Positions 26,598-35,149 of a stretch of DNA of 64,000 nucleotides are shown here, one piece after another (within the stretch, counting starts at the first letter, position 1; each line of letters starts with the position of its first letter). Below the pieces are notes generated by a model. It was not told the origin of the DNA. It worked only from the letters and a program-made list of their open reading frames with translations, and made no database searches. A program made the translations under genes and the position numbers. This stretch comes from JAPOUP01 sp965203255 (GTDB lineage: Bacteria > Pseudomonadota > Alphaproteobacteria > Rhodobacterales > Rhodobacteraceae). The DNA is taken from positions 1,426,001 to 1,490,000 of the forward strand of contig OZ241882.1 in the NCBI GenBank assembly GCA_965203255.1, written 5' to 3'.

Positions 26598-27593
26598 ATG
26601 AAGGAGACCGACCATGACCGACACCACACAGCACAGCACAGGACGGCGGCGCGACCGCCGCCGGGGGGCTATCCCGTGCCCGGCGCCATCGGCGCGCTGG
26701 CCGCGGTCGACGTGACCGTGCTCGACCTTCCGACGGCGGTCAACGAGGCCGATGTGGAGAGACGGCTTCTGGCCTTCCAGGAGAGACTGCGCGTCCCCGC
26801 CCGGGCCCGCCTGCTGGAGCGGCTGCGGACTGACGGCAGGCTGGCCATGAAGACGTTCCGGGACTGGATTGTCCGGGACGGCCACGATCCAGCCGCCCAT
26901 CGGCTGCGCTCCGTGATCGGGGAGCGGAGGCGACGGGGCGACAGGGCCGGCAACCTGATGGATGACCTGTATGGCCTCTATGAGGAGGATGCCATCTTCG
27001 CCTGGCTGGTGGAGCGCATCGAAAGCCGTCCGCTGGTCACGTCGGCGGACCGCAGCCGCATCAGGCGCCGGGCGCTGGCCTATGCCAGACGCCGCGACGC
27101 CGTCACCGTCGATGTGGAGGGACGGCTTCTGGCCTTTCTGGAGAGACTGCGCGCCTCCGCCCGGGCCCGCCTGCTGGAGCGGCTGCCGACCGACGGCAGG
27201 CTGGCCGTGGAGACATTCCGGGACTGGATGGTCCAGGAAGGCCGGACGCCGTTCGCCCGACAGCTGCGGCAGGCCATCGGGGAGCGGAGGCGCCGGGGCG
27301 GCCCGCCGATGGACGGCGACCTGCCGGAGGACGACGGGGATCCTGCCGGACTGCTGGACGACCTGATGGACGACCTGGAGGATGACCTGGACGACGGTGA
27401 CGACCCCGCGCCGCTGCCGGAGGCGGACGATGACCTCTTCGCCCGGCTGGTGGAGCGCATCGAAAGCCGTCCGCTGGTCACATCGACGGACCGCATCCGC
27501 ATCGGGCGGCGGCCTACGCCAAACGCCGCAACGACATCATCGACGGGGCGCTGGGGAACACGGGCAAGGACAGCGAGATGTTCAGTCGCATGA
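26598..27593 (+). CDS. Two-repeat helical protein, frameshifted front part of an ATPase locus
   Basis: Up to 331 codons encode two tandem copies of a ~115-residue arginine-rich helical module. Each copy has RLLAFxERLR, RARLLERL, FRDW and IGERRRRG segments and ends in VERIESRPLVTS. An acidic linker (DDLMDDLEDDLDDGDD) sits in copy 2. After the second VERIESRPLVTS the frame becomes nonsense, whereas the next frame continues as AAAYAKRRNDIIDG and runs into the AAA ATPase at 27578. Comparison of the two copies shows a 7-base deletion near 27508, so the two genes were once one ~600-residue protein. The function of the repeat module is unknown. The start is uncertain: another ATG with a better ribosome site (26614) is out of frame. 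Confidence 0.6.
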   Translation: MKETDHDRHHTAQHRTAARPPPGGYPVPGAIGALAAVDVTVLDLPTAVNEADVERRLLAFQERLRVPARARLLERLRTDGRLAMKTFRDWIVRDGHDPAAHRLRSVIGERRRRGDRAGNLMDDLYGLYEEDAIFAWLVERIESRPLVTSADRSRIRRRALAYARRRDAVTVDVEGRLLAFLERLRASARARLLERLPTDGRLAVETFRDWMVQEGRTPFARQLRQAIGERRRRGGPPMDGDLPEDDGDPAGLLDDLMDDLEDDLDDGDDPAPLPEADDDLFARLVERIESRPLVTSTDRIRIGRRPTPNAATTSSTGRWGTRARTARCSVA

Positions 27594-28405
27594 AGGACCG
27601 GGTGCTGCGGCTGGCGGGACCGATCCCCGCCGCCATGGTCCGTAACGGGGCGCAGGCCGACGCCATCGCGGCGGAGCTGCATGACGCCATGCCGTGGATG
27701 GGTCCAGCCACCGAAAACGCCTGGCGGGCGCTGCGGCGCTCGGCGGCGGCTGGAAAGCCAGTGCGCGTCGGCCCGCTGCTGCTGGACGGCCCGCCGGGCA
27801 TCGGCAAGACCTCCTGGGCGCACCGGCTGGCGGACATCCTCGGCGTCCCTTCCGTGGAGCTGGACGCTTCGAAAGGCCTGGCGTCGTTCTCGCTCACCGG
27901 GACCGAGCGCGGCTGGTCGACGGCGCAGCCCGGGCGGCCGCTCGACGCCATGATGCGTGGGCGCATGGCCAACCCGCCGGTCATCATCGACGAGGTGGAC
28001 AGGGCCGGCTCCTCCCGCACGGCGGCCGGCACCAGCGCCTCGTCCACGCCGGCGCTGCTGGGGCTGCTGGAACCCGAATCCGCCCGCGTCTGGGACTGCC
28101 CGTTCCACCGCCTGAAGTTCGACATGAGCCATATCTCCTGGGTGCTGACGTCGAACTACCTGCCCCTGATCCCGGAGCCTGTCCTGAGCCGCGTCCAGGT
28201 GCTGCGGCTGCCCCATCCGACCCTGGCGGAACTGGAGGGATTCGCGATGCGCCAGGCGCGGGACCGGGGCCTGTCGACGCCGGCGGAGGAGGCGGTGGTC
28301 GAGGCCGTGGGCCGGGCCGGGAAGCGCTGGCAGCTGAGCCTGCGGAACATCAACCGGATGCTGGCCCGCGCCGGGGATCTCGACAGCATGCCGACGGTGC
28401 ACTGA
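27578..28405 (+). CDS. AAA-family ATPase (Lon-like ATPase core)
   Basis: A 275-residue ATPase domain. Walker A GPPGIGKTSWA is near residue 75, Walker B VIIDEVDRAG near 135, sensor 1 ISWVLTSNY near 190, an arginine-finger-like PEPVLSRVQVLRLP near 200 and a C-terminal helical lid (KRWQLSLRNINRMLARAG). The arrangement resembles the Lon/ClpX-type AAA+ core without a protease domain. Translation would start at an internal ATG because the upstream half of the gene is out of frame, so the product may be a partial enzyme. The hairpin at 28414 ends the unit. Confidence 0.75.
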   Translation: MFSRMKDRVLRLAGPIPAAMVRNGAQADAIAAELHDAMPWMGPATENAWRALRRSAAAGKPVRVGPLLLDGPPGIGKTSWAHRLADILGVPSVELDASKGLASFSLTGTERGWSTAQPGRPLDAMMRGRMANPPVIIDEVDRAGSSRTAAGTSASSTPALLGLLEPESARVWDCPFHRLKFDMSHISWVLTSNYLPLIPEPVLSRVQVLRLPHPTLAELEGFAMRQARDRGLSTPAEEAVVEAVGRAGKRWQLSLRNINRMLARAGDLDSMPTVH

Positions 28406-28413
28406 CCGGAATC

Positions 28414-28440
28414 TCCGCCCGCGGCCCAGCCGCGGGCGGA
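28414..28440 (+). terminator. Hairpin terminator after the AAA ATPase gene
   Basis: A perfect 12-bp stem (tccgcccgcggc with gccgcgggcgga) around a 3-base loop starts 9 bases after the stop codon. There is no clear T tract, so intrinsic termination may be weak. Confidence 0.55.
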
Positions 28441-28686
28441 CGGAGTCCCGCCTCTTGACTTCCGAATGTGGCTGTGACGGATCTGTCACCGTCAACATCT
28501 TTCAGGCTCGGCCTATGCCGGTTGGCATCTCCCAAAGGCGGCGGCGTATCAGGCGACTGGTTTCAAGGGGGATTCCGACGGAATCTCTGAGTTTCCCGTC
28601 GGAGAGACCGTGTTCGCAGAGCATGTTGGCGTGCGCCCGTGACATCGGCGGGTGGCCGACGGTCATCCGGCGCAGACCTTTTCGGC

Positions 28687-28884
28687 CTAGGTGTACTCTC
28701 GGGGATTCCCGACGGCAACGGTGCGGATGAAGCGGTTGGCCAGCCCGACCTTGCCGGGCTGCCCTTCGATGGCCTGCCTCAGTTCCGGATTATCGACGTA
28801 TCGCAGGACATACAGAGACCTGACGATCCGACCGAAGGCCCCGAGCGTCTTGTAGGGCGCGGACCGGCGGGAATGGGAACTGAG
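28687..28884 (-). pseudogene. Tn3-family transposase C-terminal fragment
   Basis: About 65 codons read YKTLGAFGRIVRSLYVLRYV, then DNPELRQAIEGQPGK and LANRFIRTVAVGNPREYT. This matches the Tn3 TnpA segment that normally reads (Y/F)GxILKTLFxLRYIxD and FRQAIEKQLNK. The remaining ~900 residues of the transposase are absent on the upstream side, and the frame stops early, so this is only a scrap. Confidence 0.65.
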
Positions 28885-29074
28885 TCGCCGGAAAATATTC
28901 GGAGGCGGTGTTTTCCTTGGGCCTGATGGCGGCGGCGGGGCGGAGCAATGGCATTCGAATAGTCCTGCCGTTCCAGAGCGATTTGCCGTTCCGGTCGCAA
29001 GCCGTTGATATGGCGTGGTTTTCGGTGCTCCAGAATTTTTTTCGCCGACCAATTGACAAACGGTCGCTGATTCG

Positions 29075-29311
29075 TATGCTGGTGTCACGCGGCCGGACAC
29101 CCCCGCCACCGAGGCCTGCCCGGAGGAGGACATCAGGCTCCCGCCCACCCTGCTGTCCGCCCAGGGCCACCGGGAGGTCACCACGATGGCCGACGGGAAA
29201 CCGCCGGACATCAGGACGTTCGCCATCGACCTCGGAAGACCCGTCGGGGCGCATCCGAGGAGGCGGCAGCCGCTGCCCGGGGTGAAAAAGGTCTGGCAGG
29301 GGCTCTTATGA
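29075..29311 (+). pseudogene. Probable IS4-type transposase C-terminal scrap
   Basis: One plus-strand frame reads RPDTPATEACPEEDIRLPPT, then DIRTFAIDLGRPVGAHPRRR and QPLPGVKKVWQGL before a stop. The LGRxxGxHxxRRxxPxPGxKxxWxGL ending resembles the last segment of IS4/Tn5-type transposases. It is short and partly degenerate. Confidence 0.4.
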
Positions 29312-29669
29312 GACCTTACAGGTCAAGTGCCCTTTTTCAAAACCTCACATCGGCGTCCCTCCCTCCGTCGGGGGGCGGCTTCCGTGCCACCGGGGAAGTC
29401 CAGACAGAACGTCGCGGTTCCATGACGCGCTCAACGACGCGTCCAGCCTCTTATCCGGTTCGGTTGGCCGGTGCCGGCCCCGTGACCATTATGCCCGATT
29501 CGGGCGGTGCGACGTTCCGGGGGGGGCGGGACCCATCCGGAATGAACGGTGCCGCTTCCTGCGGCGAACCAGGCCCCTGCACGGTCACACGCCCTGCCCG
29601 GGTTCCCCGGAGGCCCCGTCGGGCCGCCCGGGTGTTCCGTTGTTCCGTTGTTCCGTTGCCCTCCCGCTC

Positions 29670-30887
29670 TCAGGCCTGCGACAGGACGGCGCCCTCCGGC
29701 ACCAGGCCGGTGGTGGCGAACCTCCACAGCGCCACCAGAAGCTTACGGGCCAGCGCCACGATCCCCCGCCTGCGCGAACGTCCGTCGCGGGCGCTCACGT
29801 AATCCCGGAACCACGCCGAGAGGGCGCTGTCGGGCTGGTGGCGCAGCCAGCGCCAGGCCATCTGCACCAGGTGCTTTCGCAGCATCGCGCCGCCCGCCTT
29901 GCTGATCCCCTGGTCGTTGTCGACGCCCCCGCTCGCGAAGGGCACCGGCGCCAGGCCCGCGAGGCTGGCCAGCTGCCGCCGGTTGCGCAGCTCCCGGTAG
30001 AAGAGCTCGCCGCCCAGCATCAGCGCGTCGTTCGGGCCGATCCCGCGCAGCCGGACCAGCGTCGCCGCGTGGTGGGCGTCCGCCGGCGCCGCCCGCGGTC
30101 TGTCAACGGGCGGAGCGGCCTCCTTCCCGGCGGCGTCCGCGCGGAGGCCGTCGAGGGCCCGGGCCGACGCCTCCAGCATCTCCATCTTCCTCGCCTCGAC
30201 AGCCTTGAGTTCCGCGCGCACCAGCTCCAGCCGGTCGAGGATGCCCTTGATCTCGGCCAGCAGCTCCGGCGGCAGCGGCTCCCCGTAGCCGGTCTCCATC
30301 CCGCCGAGCCGCTCACGGAACCCCGGCCGCGCCGGATCCCCGGCCAACACCCCGTGCAGCCTCAGGAGCCCGTCGACGGAGTTCGAGAGGCGGCGGCGCT
30401 CCTGCACCAGACGCTCCCGCCGGCGCAGCAGCCGCTTCCTGTCCTCCTCCGCGACCGTTGGCACACGCACCCGCGACATCGCGTCCCGGTCGCCGCCGTC
30501 CCACGCCCTGAGCGCCCGGACCATCCGGCGGGCGTCGATCCGGTCCGTCTTCACCTTCTTTTTCCTCCGCACCACCTCGAGGCTCGCGGGGTCGCAGACA
30601 ACCACCTCGACATCCTCCCCCTCCAGCCGCCGGGCCAGCCAGAAGCCCTCGTAACCGGCCTCGTACACAAGCATCACCCGGACATCGCCGCCGGTCGCCG
30701 CCCGCTCCCGCGCCCGCCCGAGCCTGCCCAGGAGCCCATCAACGTCCTGCGGCGCCAGCCTGTGGATGCCGGCCCTCGACGTGTCGGACGGATCGCCCAC
30801 CGCGAGGATCCAGCTCCTGCCGCTCACTTCCAGAGCCGCGTAGACCGTGGTAACGTTCCCCTCGAAAGGGGTTTTCGAATCAGTCAT
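29670..30887 (-). CDS. IS110-family transposase, intact copy
   Basis: A 405-residue transposase. The N-terminal RuvC-like (DEDD) domain has VYAALEVSGRSWILAVGD near residue 15, MLVYEAGYEGFWLARRL near 75 and KVKTDRIDARRMVRAL near 110. The C-terminal Transposase_20 domain has LVRLRGIGPNDALML near 275 and LASLAGLAPVPFASGGVDND with KAGGAMLRKHLVQMAWRWLR, including the serine region used by this family. A GGAGAG ribosome site precedes the ATG. IS110 elements encode a bridge RNA in the long non-coding end, here probably in 30888-31133. Length and motifs suggest it could be active. The first acidic residue of the usual DxxK pattern appears as E (ALEVSGR), a possible defect. Confidence 0.85.
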   Translation of the reverse strand: MTDSKTPFEGNVTTVYAALEVSGRSWILAVGDPSDTSRAGIHRLAPQDVDGLLGRLGRARERAATGGDVRVMLVYEAGYEGFWLARRLEGEDVEVVVCDPASLEVVRRKKKVKTDRIDARRMVRALRAWDGGDRDAMSRVRVPTVAEEDRKRLLRRRERLVQERRRLSNSVDGLLRLHGVLAGDPARPGFRERLGGMETGYGEPLPPELLAEIKGILDRLELVRAELKAVEARKMEMLEASARALDGLRADAAGKEAAPPVDRPRAAPADAHHAATLVRLRGIGPNDALMLGGELFYRELRNRRQLASLAGLAPVPFASGGVDNDQGISKAGGAMLRKHLVQMAWRWLRHQPDSALSAWFRDYVSARDGRSRRRGIVALARKLLVALWRFATTGLVPEGAVLSQA

Positions 30888-30960
30888 CTTTCTCTCCTTT
30901 CACTCGGCGGGGGTTGCCGTCTCGCGGCCCCCCGCCACAACATGCTGTCTTCCTGTCAAC

Positions 30961-31131
30961 ACCCTGCACCGAATCACCCGCGAAGGCAAACGGCGGCCCG
31001 TCCCATGGCATCTGGAGCGGCTGAACCGGGCCATACAGGTGCGCGACGCCCTCGGCAGGGGGCCGCCGCCCGACGCGCTGGGCGAGCGCAGGCGGGAATG
31101 GGATCGCCCATATAAGTGCGGGCTGTTGTAA
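30961..31131 (+). other. Conserved non-coding end of IS110 unit A, possible bridge RNA or small frame
   Basis: This segment upstream of the transposase gene is repeated with few changes in unit B (32752-32927). It contains a plus-strand frame ending TAA at 31131 whose peptide (RITREGKRRPVPWHLERL, then REWDRPYKCGLL) is nearly the same in both units. There is no in-frame ATG with a ribosome site, so conservation may reflect an IS110 bridge RNA or element end rather than a protein. Confidence 0.35.
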
Positions 31132-31425
31132 GGTCGGGGGGCGGCTTCCGTGCCACCGGGGAAGTCCAGACAGAACGTCGCGGTTCCATGACGCGCCCAC
31201 CGGCGCGTCCAGCCTCCTGTCCGGTTCGGTTGGCCGGTGCCGGCCCCGTGACCATCAGTCCCGGTTCGGGCGGCGCCACGTTCCGGGGGGCGGGACCCAT
31301 CCGGAATGAACGGCGCCGCTTCCTGCGGCGGACCAGGCCCCTGCACGGTCACACGCCCTGCCCGGGTTCCCCGGAGGCCCCGTCGGGCCGCCCGGGTGTT
31401 CCGTTGTTCCGTTGCCCTCCCGCTC

Positions 31426-32683
31426 CCAGGCCTGCGACAGGACGGCGCCCTCCGGCACCAGGCCGGTGGTGGCGAACCTCCACAGCGCCACCGGCAGCCT
31501 GCGGGCCAGCGCCACGGTCCCCCGCCGCCGCGAACGGCCGTCGCGGGCGCTCACGCAGTCCCTGAACCACGCCGGGAGGGCGCTGTCGGGCTGGTGGCGC
31601 AGCCAGCGCCAGGCCATCCGCACCAGGTGCTTTCGCAGCATCGCGCTGCCCGCCTTGCCGAGCCCCTCCGCCTTGCCGAGCCCCTGGCCGTTGTCGACGC
31701 CCCCGCTCGCGAAGGGCACCGGCGCCAGGCCCGCGAGGCTGGCCAGCTGCCGCCGGCTGCGCAGCTCCCGGTGGAAGGGCCCGCGCCCGGCATCAGCGCG
31801 TCGTTCGGGCCGGCCCGGCGTCGCCGCGTGACGGGCGTCCGCCGGCGCCGCCCGCGGCCTGTCAACGGGCGGAGCGGCCTCCTTCCCGGCGGCCCTTTCC
31901 GGACCGGCGCCCACCTTCCGGAGAGCCGGGGCGGTGGGAGGCCCCCAGCCTCCACCGCCGTCCCGGCGGCGTCCGCGCGGAGGCCGGCGGGGCCCCGGGC
32001 CGACGCCCCGGCATCTCCATCCCGCCCGCCCCGGCCACCTTCATCTCCGCGGGCGCCAGGTCCAGCCGGGCGGGGATGACCCCGGTCCCGGCCAGCGGCT
32101 CCGGCGGCAGCGGCTCCCCGTAGCCGGTCTCCATCCCGGCGGGCCGCTCACGGAACCCCGGCCGCGCCGGACAGTCCGTGCAGCCCCAGCAGCCCGCCGG
32201 CGGCGTCCGGGAGGCGGCGGCGCTCCCGCACCGGACGCTCCCGCCGTGGCGGCAGCCGCTTCCTGCCCTCCTCCGCGACCGTCGGGACACGCACCCGCGA
32301 CATCGCGTCCCGGTCGCCGCCGTCCCACGCCCTGAGCGCCCGGACCATCCGGCGGGCGCCGGTCCGGTCCGTCCTCACCTTTTTCCTCCTGCGGACCACA
32401 GCCCCGGGGTCCTCCCCCTCCAGCCGGCGGGCCACCGGAAGCCCCCGCAACCGGCCTCGTACACAGGCATCACCCGGACATCGCCGCCGGTCGCCGCCCG
32501 CTCCCGCGCCCGCCCGAGCTTCCCCAGGAGCCCATCAACGTCCTGCGGCGCCAGCCTGTGGATGCCGGCCCCCGCCGTGCCGGACGGATCGCCCACCGCG
32601 GGGATCCAGCTCCTGCCGCTCACCTGCAGAGCCGCGTGGACCGTGCTGACGTTCCCCTCGAAGGGGGTTTTCGAACCATTCAT
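31426..32683 (-). pseudogene. Degenerate second copy of the IS110 transposase
   Basis: From the ATG at 32683 the frame reads NGSKTPFEGNVSTVHAALQV and HRLAPQDVDGLLGKLGRARE like the intact copy, but shifts near 32430. Later blocks (KRLPPRRERPVRERRRLPD, ASLAGLAPVPFASGGVDN, SAMLRKHLVRMAWRWLRHQ) appear in different frames with internal insertions and deletions. A 15-base block (GKAEGL) is duplicated near 31670, and the stop codon TGA of the intact copy is TGG at 31426-31428. Confidence 0.85.
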
Positions 32684-32929
32684 CCTTCTCTCCTTTCACT
32701 CGGCGGGGGTTGCCGTCCCGCGGCCTCCCGCCACAGCATGCTGTCTTCCTGTCAACACCTTGCACCGAATCACCCGCGAAGGCAAACGGCGGCTCGTCCC
32801 ATGGCATCTGGAGCGGCTGGACCGGGCCATCCAGGTGCGCGACGCCCTCGGCAGGGGGCCGCCGCCCGACGCGCCCGGCGGGCGCAGGCGGGAATGGGAT
32901 CGCCCATACAGATGTGGGCTGTTGTAAGG

Positions 32930-33028
32930 CCCCGGAGGGGGCCGGCGCGGCCAGCCATGCGCGGACGGCGCCCGACGGGCCACCATCTGCGGCATTTCGC
33001 CACACCGCAATAATTGTGCAAGAGGCTC
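32930..33028 (-). mobile_element. Left-end remnant of the IS at 36238
   Basis: Read on the minus strand from 33028, the sequence starts gagcctcttgcacaattatt and continues into the block atgccgcagatggtggcccg, exactly like the left end of the element at 36238 but with about 80 bases deleted. No transposase sequence follows. Confidence 0.75.
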
Positions 33029-33074
33029 CTGTATGATTTTGTTCCGGTTTCCATGTGCCGGAGTCCGGAACTGG

Positions 33075-33151
<77 letters not shown>

Positions 33152-33155
33152 CCTC

Positions 33156-33189
33156 AAGCCCCTGAAAACGCTGATGTTTTCGGGGGCTT
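33156..33189 (+). terminator. Terminator after tRNA-fMet
   Basis: A 14-bp stem (aagcccctgaaaac with gttttcgggggctt, one G-T wobble) encloses a 6-base loop, 4 bases after the tRNA CCA. The descending arm is followed by cgtcgtttcc, not a strong T tract. Confidence 0.7.
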
Positions 33190-33245
33190 CGTCGTTTCCG
33201 GAAACCGACCAATCAGTCCTCCGTCAACACATGGTCAACACGGGT

Positions 33246-33305
33246 GTAAGCATCCGTAAGCATCCGGGGTAGGCCGTAAGCATCCGTAAGCATCCGGGGT
33301 AGGCC
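33246..33305 (+). repeat. Perfect 30-bp tandem repeat, two copies
   Basis: Two identical 30-base units (33246-33275, 33276-33305) each contain gtaagcatcc twice followed by ggggtaggcc. There are no spacers, so this is not a CRISPR. It lies just past the tRNA terminator, a common place for element ends. Confidence 0.9.
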
Positions 33306-33687
33306 GCCTGTTTAGTTGGCGCGAGCGCTCCATGGTCCTTCCGCACGAATACAGCCGTGCATGCCTCGACGGAATCGGCGGTTTGCAATCGGCTTCTGAA
33401 TCGGCCATGATTGAAGGACGATGGGTAGCCAAACTCGTCGTGCGAGCGCAAGGGCAGCTTCTTGCACGGTGGCGTTGGTGTGCGCCCACGCACGATTGGG
33501 AGTGCCGACATGGCAAACAGAGTGGCGTTTACCCCCCCCCCGCAGGGGCAGCCGGGGAAACATTTGCATCTCTGCCCGCTGAGCGTCGTGCTGCCGGGCG
33601 GCGCCTGACGCAAGCGTCCCGACGCCTCCCTGCCTGCTTCACAGTGCCAACGGCGGGGCGGCGGCTTCACCAAGGGGAGAATGAACG
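33306..33687. other. Upstream region of the second RTX gene, with a C10 tract
   Basis: No gene is recognised here. A run of ten C residues occupies 33532-33541, about 146 bases before the RTX start. Such homopolymers slip during replication and could vary expression if they lie in a promoter. A GGGGAG ribosome site lies at 33676-33681. Confidence 0.5.
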
Positions 33688-35034
33688 ATGACGGATCCGA
33701 AGATGTCGGGCAAGGGCAAGACGCTTCGTGGCGGCAAGGGCAACGACACCCTGGAAGGCGGTGCTGGCGATGATACGCTGAAGGGCGGCGGCGGTGATGA
33801 TCTTCTGATCGGCGGCCGCGGTGCCGACACGCTTCACGGCGGCAAGGGTGCGGACACGTTCGAGTTCGGGACCGGCGGCGGACTGACCGACGGCCGCTAC
33901 TCGCGCGGGCTCGGGGACGGCGGCGACACCATTGTCGACTTCGAGGACGGCGACACGATCCGCTTCATTGGATATTCCGGCGGTTTCGAGGACCTCGAAA
34001 TCGAGCAGGACGGCAACGATACCACCATCCACTACGCTCACGGTGGCCATATCAGGCTTTTGGGCGTCTCGGCGGGCTCCATTGACGAAAGCGACTTCGC
34101 CTTCGAGCCTTGGGTAGCTCCTCCGCCTCCTGCGCACCCGCCGGTCGCGCTGGAGGGCGGCGGCGGCGACGACACGCTGAAGGGCAATAAGGGCAACGAC
34201 CGGCTGGAAGGCGGCGACGGCGACGATACGCTCCACGGCGGCGACGGCGGCGATTATCTGGACGGCGGCAAGGGCGACGACACGCTGAGGGGGAACGCCG
34301 GCAACGACCATCTGTATGGCGGCGGCATCGGATGGAATGGCGACGATGGCGGTGACGACAGGCTCTACGGGGGTGACGGCGACGACCGTCTCGAAGGCGG
34401 GGACGGTAACGATACGCTGAAAGGCGGCGAGGGCAACGACGAACTCTACGGCAACACAGGCGACGATAAGCTGAAGGGCAATGAGGGCAACGACCGGCTG
34501 AGTGGGGGTGACGGTGACGACACGGTCCGCGGCGGCAAGGGCAGAGACGAAGTCCGGGGTGACGTTGGCGACGACACGCTCTACGGCGGCGAGGGCGGCG
34601 ACATGCTCTTCGGCGGCGAGGGCAATGACACGCTCTATGGTGGTGAAGGCGATGACATCCTCAGTGGTGGCATCAATCGGGGCCAAAGCTACAAGAATGC
34701 GCTCTATGGCGGCGCGGGCAGCGATATTTTCGTGCTCACGCATACCAGTTGGATGCAAAATACGGGCGGCGGTGATGACACGATCCACGATTTCGAGGAC
34801 GGGACGGACACCTTGGCGTTTGTTGGCGTCCGCGGTGCCAAAATGACGTTCGGGGATCTCACGATCACGCAATCCGGCGAGAACACCGTTATTACGTGGG
34901 ATGGCGGATCCGCCACGTTGATCGGAATACAGGCGTCGCAGATTACCGGGGAGGATTTCAACTTCAACTTCAGCTATGATGATTTCGACTTCGAAGTTGG
35001 CAATGATACATATCTCTCAAACGTCCTGATATGA
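33688..35034 (+). CDS. RTX calcium-binding repeat protein
   Basis: A 448-residue protein without a Sec signal. Residues 10-60 hold RTX nonapeptides (GGKGNDTLEGGAGDDTLKGG). An insert domain at 65-150 contains DTIVDFEDGDTIRFIGYSGG and a proline-rich hinge (PPPPAHPPVALEGG). A second RTX array spans about residues 155-330. The C-terminal domain (DTIHDFEDGTDTLAFVGVRG, then SQITGEDFNFNFSYDDFDFE) resembles the type I secretion signal region. The beta-roll domains bind Ca2+ outside the cell. No enzymatic domain is present. The start follows GGGGAG and matches the style of the RTX gene at 2694-4481. It is followed 115 bases later by a third RTX gene. Confidence 0.9.
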   Translation: MTDPKMSGKGKTLRGGKGNDTLEGGAGDDTLKGGGGDDLLIGGRGADTLHGGKGADTFEFGTGGGLTDGRYSRGLGDGGDTIVDFEDGDTIRFIGYSGGFEDLEIEQDGNDTTIHYAHGGHIRLLGVSAGSIDESDFAFEPWVAPPPPAHPPVALEGGGGDDTLKGNKGNDRLEGGDGDDTLHGGDGGDYLDGGKGDDTLRGNAGNDHLYGGGIGWNGDDGGDDRLYGGDGDDRLEGGDGNDTLKGGEGNDELYGNTGDDKLKGNEGNDRLSGGDGDDTVRGGKGRDEVRGDVGDDTLYGGEGGDMLFGGEGNDTLYGGEGDDILSGGINRGQSYKNALYGGAGSDIFVLTHTSWMQNTGGGDDTIHDFEDGTDTLAFVGVRGAKMTFGDLTITQSGENTVITWDGGSATLIGIQASQITGEDFNFNFSYDDFDFEVGNDTYLSNVLI

Positions 35035-35149
35035 TTGCGGGCGGGAGGGGGCAGCCTCCGGCAAGGAAACATCGGCTGTGCTCGCCGCTTTGGAAGGCTC
35101 GCGGCGAGGAAATCTAATGACTTCGATTTCTTCATGTGAGGAGAGAATC

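Larger units (their letters stand above)
29368..32929. repeat. Tandem duplication of a ~1.77-kb IS110-bearing unit
   Basis: Unit A (29368-31133) and unit B (31134-32929) follow each other directly. Both begin tcggggggcggcttccgtgc and end with ...gggctgttgtaagg, and each carries an IS110 transposase gene on the minus strand. Unit A is intact, while unit B has many substitutions, insertions and deletions. Confidence 0.8.

Noticed and set aside
29640..32927. Plus-strand frames of 250-490 codons over the IS110 units
   Set aside because: They are proline/arginine/histidine-rich shadows of the minus-strand transposase in GC-rich DNA.
33246..33305. Possible CRISPR array
   Set aside because: The units are contiguous with no spacers, there are only two copies, and no cas genes are present.
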